Positions 1-5,703 of a stretch of 5,703 bases of DNA are shown piece after piece. The notes under the pieces are model-generated. The model worked only from the letters and a program-made list of their open reading frames with translations. It was not told the DNA's origin and searched no databases. This DNA comes from Chloroflexota bacterium (GTDB lineage Bacteria; Chloroflexota; Dehalococcoidia; GIF9; AB-539-J10), in NCBI GenBank assembly GCA_015222255.1, contig JADFUX010000093.1, positions 1 to 5,703 on the forward strand, written 5' to 3'. The position numbers were made by a program, and so were the translations under genes. The stretch's first letter is position 1. Each line of letters starts with the position of its first letter.

Positions 1-354
1 AATGCCACTGCGGCATGTTCATCACGTCAATACAGGGGAAACCTCTACGATATCCTAATTGGCCTTACCCCAAAAACCACATACGCAAACCCGGCTCTAT
101 CCAGGACGCAAATCGCTGCTCCGGTCTCACCACCCAGAGTCTTCATTGATAACCAACAGTTGGAAGGCTTTGTTGATTTCTTCAAGAAGCAAGATTGCCT
201 CTCCGGGTGCAGCAGTTGCGACTACTGCCAAAGAATAGCCGACAACGTGGTACAGCTCGATGAAGATGAGGCAAGAAGATACGTGTCCGCCTTGAGCAGA
301 CTGCTAGACGACCTGACCAGTAGCAGGATGTTCAAGGCCCAAATAATGGAATGA
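1..354 (+). CDS. 3' end of a gene for a protein with a C-terminal four-cysteine cluster (partial, family not recognised)
   Basis: The reading frame is open from the first base to a TGA at 352-354, giving 117 C-terminal residues; the true start lies off the left edge. A TTG at 160 could be read as an internal start, but the frame stays open and protein-like upstream (NLYDILIGL, then PPRVFIDNQQLEGFVDFF), so I treat it as one truncated gene. The striking feature is a cysteine cluster at fragment residues 66-76, spaced C-x3-C-x2-C-x2-C (DCLSGCSSCDYC), of the kind that binds an Fe-S cluster or zinc. An acidic, helix-prone tail follows (VVQLDEDEARRYVSALSRLLDDL). A C-terminal Cys-rich end of this type is reminiscent of some U32-peptidase-like or Fe-S enzymes, but I cannot name the family. 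The gene converges on fabG and is probably unrelated to fatty-acid synthesis. Confidence 0.7.
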   Translation, partial: NATAACSSRQYRGNLYDILIGLTPKTTYANPALSRTQIAAPVSPPRVFIDNQQLEGFVDFFKKQDCLSGCSSCDYCQRIADNVVQLDEDEARRYVSALSRLLDDLTSSRMFKAQIME

Positions 355-468
355 CGCTCTTTTGCTAATCCCTAGCTCGCTCCCCTCTCTTTCAGTTTTC
401 GCCTGTCTATCTCACTCGAGCAGTTTTCGGTAACAATGCGACAAGGGAGGAGCCCGAACTCCGACTAA
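355..468. other. convergent intergenic gap
   Basis: These 114 bases separate the stop of the plus-strand partial gene from the stop of fabG. I expected a bidirectional terminator but see no strong hairpin with a T tract. The best candidate is a 4-bp stem (GGAG/CTCC) around 448-461, which is too weak to call. A 9-base direct repeat CAGTTTTCG occurs at 393-401 and 421-429. A pyrimidine-rich stretch lies at about 379-392. No ORF or RNA gene is supported here. Confidence 0.5.
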
Positions 469-1218
469 TCAAGTAAACGCCCCACCATCTATACAGATAA
501 CCTGTCCCGTGATGTAGCCGGCCTTCTCAGAAGCCAAGAAAGCTACCAGCTCTGCTACGTCTTCTGGCTCCCCAAAGCGCTGCAATGGAATGATCGCCAG
601 AACAGATTCCTTCCTTTCCGAGGGCAGCTTATCGGTCATGTCGGTAGCAATAAAGCCCGGAGCCACAGCGTTCACGGTGATGTTGCGTGAACCAATCTCA
701 CGGGCTACACTCTTAGTGAAAGCGATAAGTCCACCTTTCGAAGCAGCATAGTTGCTTTGCCCCGGGTTGCCCATCACTCCAGCGATTGAGGAGATGTTTA
801 TGATGCGCCCCCTCCTTTGCCTTATCATAGACCTTAAGGCAAACTTGGTGCACAAGTAGGCTCCTCGCAAATTTGTGTCTATTACCTCATCCCAGTCCTT
901 GTCACCCATCCTTAGCACAAGGGTGTCTCGGGTGATTCCGGCATTGTTTACCAAAATATCAATGCTGCCCCACCTGTCAGTCACTTGTTCTACCATAGCC
1001 TTCACTGCTTCAGTATCGGCAACATCTGCCTTTATCGCTATAGCCTCTCCACCACCCTGACTGGCTATGGCTTCAATCACGCTGTTAGCTTCAGCTTCCC
1101 TCTCACGATAGTTGACCGCCACCTTGGAGCCAAGGCTGGCAAGCTTCAGGGCAATAGCTTTACCTATGCCACGAGAGGCCCCAGTTACGAGTGATACTCT
1201 GCCTTCTAGTTCGCTCAC
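469..1218 (-). CDS. fabG: 3-oxoacyl-[acyl-carrier-protein] reductase FabG
   Basis: This cytosolic NADPH-dependent short-chain dehydrogenase reduces 3-ketoacyl-ACP to (R)-3-hydroxyacyl-ACP, the first reduction of the elongation cycle. With the GTG start at 1218 it is 249 residues, close to the usual 244-248. Visible motifs: the cofactor-binding glycine motif TGASRGIG (12-19), NNAG (91-94), the active-site Asn in DTNLRG (N116), and the Ser-Tyr-Lys catalytic set S144, Y157 and K161 (Y-x3-K in NYAASKGG). The blocks NNAGITRDTL, VNAVAPGFIATDMT and the ending GYITGQVICIDGG are typical of FabG rather than of a generic SDR. The start was chosen because the GTG overlaps the fabF TGA as GTGA, implying translational coupling. 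There is no strong Shine-Dalgarno sequence of its own, and the open frame upstream to 1284 encodes fabF-overlapping sequence not expected in FabG. It is the last gene of the operon. Confidence 0.95.
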   Translation of the reverse strand: MSELEGRVSLVTGASRGIGKAIALKLASLGSKVAVNYREREAEANSVIEAIASQGGGEAIAIKADVADTEAVKAMVEQVTDRWGSIDILVNNAGITRDTLVLRMGDKDWDEVIDTNLRGAYLCTKFALRSMIRQRRGRIINISSIAGVMGNPGQSNYAASKGGLIAFTKSVAREIGSRNITVNAVAPGFIATDMTDKLPSERKESVLAIIPLQRFGEPEDVAELVAFLASEKAGYITGQVICIDGGAFT

Positions 1219-2447
1219 TTGCCAAACCGTTTCAAAACCAGGCAGCAATTCTCCCCACCAAGTCCAAAGCCGTTTTTCAAGCAAACATTCACTTGCGCCT
1301 GACGAGCAACATTGGGCACGTAATCCAAATCACACTCAGGATCGGGCGTTTCATAGTTTATAGTGGGATGGATAATACCCTTATTCATGACCAGAATGAC
1401 AGCTACCGTCTCGATGGCACCGGCAGCACTTATTATGTGACCGATCATGGACTTCGTGGAGCTTATTGGGATTTTGTAAGCATGCTCGCCAAAGACCGTC
1501 TTGATGGCAGCCGTTTCGCAAGCATCGTTTAACTTAGTGCTTGTACCATGAGCATTGATGTAATCAACCTCCGCGGCTTTTACCCCTGCAGTCTGCAAAG
1601 CAATCCGCATAGCGTAGGCCTCTGGTTCTGGGGCTGGCGCAGTTTGATCATGGGCATCAAAAGACCAGCCAGCGCCGGCAACCTCAGCCAGAACACGTGC
1701 GCCCCGTCTTTTGGCATGCGCATAATCTTCCAACACAAGTATTCCAGCGCCCTCACCATAGACAAAACCGCTACGGTTAAGGTCAAAGGGACAGGAAGCC
1801 CTGGCCGGCTCTGCGTTGCGTGAGACTGCTCCCACAATGTCAATACCCGCCATGCCAACTGGGCTCAAACTGGAATCGGCCCCTCCGACTATCATGACAT
1901 CAGCATATCCCAACCTAATGAAATTTGCCGCTGTGCCTATACTATCGGCACCACTGGCGCAAAGGCTATTCACGCTGGAATTAGGCCCTTTGGCTCCCAA
2001 CATCATGCCTACCTGCATCGAAGCTCCGCTGGGACTCGATCTGGCGATGAACAATGGGTCAGCTCTCCTCGGACCTCTAGCTTTGATGAGCTCATTTTGC
2101 GTGACAATGTAGTCGCTTTCCACCATGAGACTGATCCCAACCCCTACCCGCTCTGGGACTTCCTGAGTCATATCCAGTTTGGCTGAAGCCACTGCCTCCC
2201 TAGCGGCAGCAACAGCAAAGTGAACCCCTCGAGGATTACGATCCACCACCTTTGGATCCATGTGCTTTTCCGGGTCAAAGCCCCTTACCTCAGCATCTAC
2301 CTTCACGTGGTACTTGCTGGCATCAAAGCGAGTAATAAGCCCAATCCCTGACCTCCCGGCAACTAGTCCCGACCAGAATTCCTCTACATTCAAGCCCAAA
2401 GGATTAACAGTGCCCATTCCAGTAACCACAACTCGCGGCAATTTCAC
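1215..2447 (-). CDS. fabF: 3-oxoacyl-[acyl-carrier-protein] synthase II FabF (KAS II)
   Basis: This cytosolic condensing enzyme elongates acyl-ACP by decarboxylative Claisen condensation with malonyl-ACP. Its 410 residues match the usual size of about 410. It is a full thiolase-fold ketosynthase: N-terminal VVVTGMGTVNPLG (6-18), nucleophile C163 in NSLCASG, H300 in NAHGTSTKLND, K332 and H337 in STKSMIGH, and the C-terminal glycine-rich loop GFGLGGEN (393-400). The Cys-His-His triad points to the KAS I/II class, not KAS III (FabH, Cys-His-Asn). Compared with E. coli FabF, as I recall it, the gatekeeper Phe400 aligns with L396 and the following Thr with E399. The nucleophile loop reads SLCASG rather than the more common TACATG/TACASG type. 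The GTG start is fixed by an AAGGAGGT Shine-Dalgarno 8 bases upstream. A 120-base gap separates it from fabL, and it overlaps fabG by 4 bases. Confidence 0.96.
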   Translation of the reverse strand: MKLPRVVVTGMGTVNPLGLNVEEFWSGLVAGRSGIGLITRFDASKYHVKVDAEVRGFDPEKHMDPKVVDRNPRGVHFAVAAAREAVASAKLDMTQEVPERVGVGISLMVESDYIVTQNELIKARGPRRADPLFIARSSPSGASMQVGMMLGAKGPNSSVNSLCASGADSIGTAANFIRLGYADVMIVGGADSSLSPVGMAGIDIVGAVSRNAEPARASCPFDLNRSGFVYGEGAGILVLEDYAHAKRRGARVLAEVAGAGWSFDAHDQTAPAPEPEAYAMRIALQTAGVKAAEVDYINAHGTSTKLNDACETAAIKTVFGEHAYKIPISSTKSMIGHIISAAGAIETVAVILVMNKGIIHPTINYETPDPECDLDYVPNVARQAQVNVCLKNGFGLGGENCCLVLKRFGK

Positions 2448-2567
2448 CTTATCTTACCTCCTTGGAGACTGTTTTGGTGACTGTTGTTGCAAGTGTAGCA
2501 AAGCAATCCGATGTTCTGCCATCGCTTCGTCGCTTAGCTTCCCACAATAAGACCTTCACCAGCAGTC
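2448..2567 (-). other. long intra-operon gap between fabL and fabF, with a possible 22-codon leader ORF
   Basis: At 120 bases this is by far the loosest junction in an operon where the other neighbours overlap or lie within 13 bases. I see no convincing promoter or terminator in it. A very short open frame runs ATG at 2522 to TAA at 2454 (22 residues, MAEHRIALLHLQQQSPKQSP and two Arg). Its last three codons, AGG AGG TAA, overlap the fabF Shine-Dalgarno, so a ribosome ending there would cover the fabF initiation site. It lacks a good Shine-Dalgarno and may be chance. Short direct repeats occur: AGCGA twice around 2523-2535 and ACAGTC twice around 2467-2485. Confidence 0.4.
2456..2463 (-). promoter_or_regulatory. 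ribosome binding site of fabF
   Basis: AAGGAGGT, a near-perfect Shine-Dalgarno, lies 8 bases before the GTG at 2447. It decides the non-ATG start of fabF and suggests strong independent initiation after the 120-base gap that follows fabL. Confidence 0.88.
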
Positions 2568-3580
<1,013 letters not shown>

Positions 3581-3586
3581 CTAATA

Positions 3587-3594
3587 ACCTCCTT
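3587..3594 (-). promoter_or_regulatory. ribosome binding site of acpP
   Basis: AAGGAGGT lies 6 bases before the acpP ATG and shares its first base with the plsX TGA stop. Termination on plsX and initiation on acpP thus occur at the same spot. A strong site suits a carrier protein needed in excess over the enzymes. Confidence 0.88.
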
Positions 3595-4628
3595 CATAAC
3601 TTGCCTTCTTTTCTTAGCTTTGCTATCTCTGCACTTAGACAGCCAACGATGTCAGCCTGCGCGGCTCTCTTGACACTCTCTATGCCGTGAACTATTTGTG
3701 GTGCCTGACTGTCTCCATGGGACAACCTCACAATGCCGTTGACTCCCCACAGGATGCCACCACCTGCCTCTTCACCTTCGTAGGCTATTTTCGTCACCGG
3801 GAACAGTCTATTAAACAAGAATCTAGCTATTCCCCGCAACGGCGGGTATTTCTCGACTTTCCTGTTCACGTAATTCAGGGCATGGTCGCCCATACTTTCA
3901 TAGAACTTAAGGACCACATTACCTACAAAGCCATCACAGACAATAACATTGGCTCGCCCACTTAAGACATCATTACCCTCTATATTGCCGATGAAATTCA
4001 AGCCACTGTCCTTAAGCATACGGTAAGCCTCACGCACAACTTCATTGCCCTTGCCCTCCTCAACGCCAGTGCTCAGCAAGGCCACCGTGGGGTTGGAGAT
4101 ATTGAGCAACCTTCTGGCGTATACCGAACCAGCGATAGCGAAAGTCAAAAGATGATGTGGTTTGCAATCGACGTTGGCTCCAAGATCCATCATCACGATA
4201 TCAGGTGCAAAGCTGCCAAGAGTCCCACCAACCGTCGGACGCTCCATTCCTCTAACCATACCTATGAACTGGATGACACTAACCGCAACGGCCCCTGAAG
4301 GCCCAGCACTAATTAAAGCGTCTGCCTCACCCGACCGAACTAGCTTCGCCGCTACAGCTATAGAACAATTAGGCTTGCGGCGAACGGCTAAAGCAGGCGG
4401 CTCACTCTCCGTAATAATCTCGTTAGCCTCGACACAGCGAACAGGTAAATGATTGGAAGAGTTGTACTTGGCGAGTTCTGCCCGCAATACGTCCGTTGGG
4501 CCGACCAAGAGAATCTCTACATCGTTTTCCTCAGCCCCAAGAATCGCTCCCTTGACTATCTCCCCAGGAGCGTAGTCACCCCCCATGGCATCAACCGCTA
4601 TCCTCACCTTTCTGCTGGCTTCAGGCAT
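3594..4628 (-). CDS. plsX: phosphate acyltransferase PlsX
   Basis: PlsX is a peripheral membrane enzyme that converts acyl-ACP plus phosphate to acyl-phosphate, the donor PlsY uses to make lysophosphatidic acid; it links the fatty-acid cycle to phospholipid synthesis. The 344 residues are normal for the family. Diagnostic blocks in order: IAVDAMGGDYAP (10-21), SAGPSGA (108-114), MDLGANVDC (147-155), STGVEEGKGNE (186-196), GNIEGNDVLSGRANVIVCDG (214-233), FVGNVVLK (234-241) and a C-terminal GVNGIVRLSHG (295-305). The usual SAGNTGA loop here reads SAGPSGA, and the usual KPxSSM segment reads KPNCSI (85-90). The ATG at 4628 is 4 bases after the hadB-like stop, with a weak GGAAG about 9 bases upstream, so it probably depends on translation of the preceding gene. 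plsX next to acpP is a widespread arrangement; plsY and fabH are not here. Confidence 0.95.
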   Translation of the reverse strand: MPEASRKVRIAVDAMGGDYAPGEIVKGAILGAEENDVEILLVGPTDVLRAELAKYNSSNHLPVRCVEANEIITESEPPALAVRRKPNCSIAVAAKLVRSGEADALISAGPSGAVAVSVIQFIGMVRGMERPTVGGTLGSFAPDIVMMDLGANVDCKPHHLLTFAIAGSVYARRLLNISNPTVALLSTGVEEGKGNEVVREAYRMLKDSGLNFIGNIEGNDVLSGRANVIVCDGFVGNVVLKFYESMGDHALNYVNRKVEKYPPLRGIARFLFNRLFPVTKIAYEGEEAGGGILWGVNGIVRLSHGDSQAPQIVHGIESVKRAAQADIVGCLSAEIAKLRKEGKL

Positions 4629-4632
4629 TGGC

Positions 4633-5049
4633 TCACTCTTCCAGAAGGTTGACCGTTGCCTCCCCTGCCACTATTGCCTCATCTCTTTGATTGTGGCACT
4701 CAAGACTACAGTTCGCATATGATACACCATTCTCATCTTCGATGGAATCAATCTTGCCTTCGACAGTGAGGGTATCTCCGGGACGCGCTGGCGCTTTGAA
4801 GCGCACGGAAAGCTTGCCTCCAGAGAGCCAACTCCGCCCAAAGGCCAGAGTCATCATCTCCGATACATAAGCCATGACAAGCATGCCATGGGCAATAGTG
4901 CCGCCCAGAGGAGTATTAGCGGCGAAAGACTCGTCTATGTGGATAGGATTAAAATCACCTGATGCATGGGCATAAAGGTTAATTTGCTCTTGAGTGATGT
5001 GTTTTACCACAGAAAGAAGGGCATTCCCCTCGTGAAATTCTGCAACCAT
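4633..5049 (-). CDS. MaoC-like (R)-3-hydroxyacyl dehydratase, catalytic HadB-like subunit
   Basis: This 138-residue single hot-dog-fold protein of the MaoC/R-hydratase family probably dehydrates (R)-3-hydroxyacyl-ACP to trans-2-enoyl-ACP. The hydratase-2 active site is intact: YAHASGDFNPIHID at 26-39, with D32 and H37 as the catalytic pair five residues apart, as in HadB and R-specific hydratases. It is followed by PLGGTIAHGMLVMAYVSEMM, the usual substrate-pocket helix, and by KLSVRFKAPARPGDTL (79-94). Family members act either on CoA (PhaJ) or on ACP (HadB); the setting among acpP, fabL, fabF and fabG, with no fabZ or fabA, points to ACP. It lies 12 bases downstream of a non-catalytic partner, so an obligate heterodimer like mycobacterial HadAB is the simplest reading. 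The ATG at 5049 has AAGG both 3 and 10 bases upstream, neither ideal. Confidence 0.85.
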   Translation of the reverse strand: MVAEFHEGNALLSVVKHITQEQINLYAHASGDFNPIHIDESFAANTPLGGTIAHGMLVMAYVSEMMTLAFGRSWLSGGKLSVRFKAPARPGDTLTVEGKIDSIEDENGVSYANCSLECHNQRDEAIVAGEATVNLLEE

Positions 5050-5061
5050 TTGCCTTAGACC

Positions 5062-5457
5062 TTAACCCGGCAACATTACAGTCGCCTTCCCGGATTGCAC
5101 CTTCTCCTTGCTTTCATCAAAAACATCAATTTCCAATACTAACATGCGCATTTTGCCCCGACTCAACTTCCTAGCCACCTTGGCGTGGCAATGTATTGTG
5201 GCACCAACGGGCACTAACTTGAAGAACTCGAATTCCTGCGAGGCATGTATGGAGCCAGGTGGCAACGAAAGAGACCCCGACATTGCAGCCAGGGCACATG
5301 CCCCTATAGCCAGGGGAGGAACAAATTCCTCAAAGATTTTCAATTCACTCGGGTTGTCCACTGCTTTCAAATACTCGGAGATAAGCGATGAGGTCAGCTC
5401 ATATCTGGCAGGAGGAAACTCATAACCCGGCACTAATTCCTCATACGTTGTAACCAT
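5062..5457 (-). CDS. HadA-like non-catalytic subunit of a MaoC-fold dehydratase
   Basis: This 131-residue hot-dog protein resembles the N-terminal-half 'FAS1-like dehydratase' family and HadA. It begins in the style of that family (YEELVPGYEFPP, 5-16), continues with VPPLAIGACALAA (46-58), and then carries GSIHASQEFEFFKLVPVGATI (68-88), the counterpart of the HxxQEFEF block typical of HadA-type subunits. It lacks the catalytic GDxNPxH motif of its neighbour, so it most likely provides the acyl-binding half of a heterodimer with the downstream gene. I start it at the ATG at 5457: a GGAG lies 11 bases upstream, and the first residues then align with the family start. The frame is open to a TTG at 5565, which would add 36 residues (167 in all) of no recognisable character, but that segment contains a promoter-like TTGACA. 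It is the first gene of the operon. Confidence 0.75.
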   Translation of the reverse strand: MVTTYEELVPGYEFPPARYELTSSLISEYLKAVDNPSELKIFEEFVPPLAIGACALAAMSGSLSLPPGSIHASQEFEFFKLVPVGATIHCHAKVARKLSRGKMRMLVLEIDVFDESKEKVQSGKATVMLPG

Positions 5458-5536
5458 TACGCTAGCCGCTCCTGTCTTCCATGTGCTAAATTCTACGTCT
5501 AAACTGCCATCCAAGGAAACACATCGGCTCACTATG

Positions 5537-5565
5537 CTTTTAACACCTGTGGCCAAATTTGTCAA
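5537..5565 (-). promoter_or_regulatory. probable sigma70-like promoter P1 of the fatty-acid operon
   Basis: On the minus strand, a perfect TTGACA (-35, 5565-5560) is followed after exactly 17 bases by TAAAAG (-10, 5542-5537, 4 of 6 matches to TATAAT). Transcription would start near 5530, leaving a leader of about 70 bases before the ATG at 5457. This is read from sequence only; the -10 is imperfect. Confidence 0.55.
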
Positions 5566-5577
5566 TAGCTAGTGCAC

Positions 5578-5607
5578 GTTATAATCCTGCCATTGAGATG
5601 CCTTCAA
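5578..5607 (-). promoter_or_regulatory. possible upstream sigma70-like promoter P2
   Basis: TTGAAG (-35, 5607-5602, 4 of 6) is followed after 18 bases by TATAAC (-10, 5583-5578, 5 of 6), facing the operon. Two adjoining 6-base palindromes, TAGCTA (5566-5571) and GTGCAC (5572-5577), sit between this -10 and the P1 -35, where a regulator could act. They are short enough to be chance. No site resembling the Bacillus FapR operator was found. Confidence 0.4.
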
Positions 5608-5703
5608 ATCTTCCAGGATGGGTTATCCAATGTAATGGGACGAAATTGCGCCAGTCTGTGCTGGGCCATGTTGGGCATCCTTAATGAGCTACAGTGACAG
5701 TAG
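5608..5703. other. upstream region at the right edge, no gene seen
   Basis: I see no convincing coding sequence or RNA gene between P2 and the right edge; short open frames exist on both strands, but none has a recognisable product or ribosome binding site. The region may hold upstream promoter elements or the end of a neighbouring gene that lies off the window. Confidence 0.4.
5689..5703. repeat. imperfect 15-base palindrome / tandem ACAGT
   Basis: CTACAGTGACAGTAG pairs at 6 of 7 positions around a central G and also contains ACAGT twice in direct orientation. It lies at the very edge of the window, about 80 bases upstream of P2, so its context cannot be judged. It could be an operator half or chance. 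Confidence 0.25.

Noticed and set aside
3..152. Alternative frame at the left edge (starting CHCGMF)
   Set aside because: It stops at 150-152 and has less protein-like composition than the frame that continues into the Cys-cluster segment; no need to invoke a frameshift.
160..354. Separate 64-residue gene starting at TTG 160
   Set aside because: The frame is open and protein-like back to base 1 and there is no ribosome binding site, so this is the end of a larger gene.
445..464. Hairpin GGAG/CTCC as fabG terminator
   Set aside because: The stem has only 4 bp and no T tract follows on either strand.
1219..1284. N-terminal extension of fabG to an in-frame ATG at 1284
   Set aside because: These 22 codons overlap the 3' end of fabF and encode a Trp-rich stretch not expected in FabG. 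The GTG at 1218 gives normal length and a GTGA overlap.
5584..5619. Inverted repeat ATCCTG/CAGGAT upstream of the operon
   Set aside because: A 6-base stem with a 24-base loop is expected by chance, and it does not coincide with a promoter edge.

Overview
The window holds a compact fatty-acid synthesis (FAS II) operon on the minus strand, read right to left: a HadA-like dehydratase subunit, a HadB-like catalytic dehydratase subunit, plsX, acpP, a FabL-type enoyl-ACP reductase, fabF and fabG. On the plus strand at the left edge is the 3' end of an unrelated gene, convergent with fabG. There is no sign of phage, insertion sequences, CRISPR, tRNA or rRNA.

Layout. 1-354 (+): C-terminal 117 residues of a protein ending in a four-cysteine cluster. 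355-468: convergent intergenic gap with no clear terminator. 469-5457 (-): seven genes. Most junctions are very tight: a GTGA overlap at fabF/fabG, an ATGA overlap at acpP/fabL, a plsX stop codon that abuts and shares a base with the acpP ribosome binding site, and gaps of 4 and 12 bases at hadB/plsX and hadA/hadB. The one loose junction is a 120-base gap between fabL and fabF. 5458-5703: leader and upstream region with two plausible tandem sigma70-like promoters facing the operon. The first gene can be read open to a TTG at 5565, but that TTG is part of a perfect TTGACA -35 box, so I start the gene at the ATG at 5457.

How the genes work together. FabF condenses malonyl-ACP with acyl-ACP, FabG reduces the 3-ketoacyl-ACP, the MaoC-fold HadA/HadB pair probably dehydrates the 3-hydroxyacyl-ACP, and FabL reduces the enoyl-ACP. 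AcpP carries the chain, and PlsX converts finished acyl-ACP to acyl-phosphate for phospholipid synthesis. One full elongation cycle is therefore encoded here. Not present in the window are FabD, FabH, acetyl-CoA carboxylase, PlsY, and the usual FabZ/FabA and FabI.

Organism. The sequence is clearly bacterial, with roughly balanced base composition and strong Shine-Dalgarno sequences in places. A HadAB-type dehydratase combined with FabL, without FabZ or FabI nearby, is unlike the enterobacterial layout. It would suit a non-proteobacterial lineage such as Chloroflexota (Dehalococcoidia-like), but this assignment is a guess from gene content and not demonstrated.
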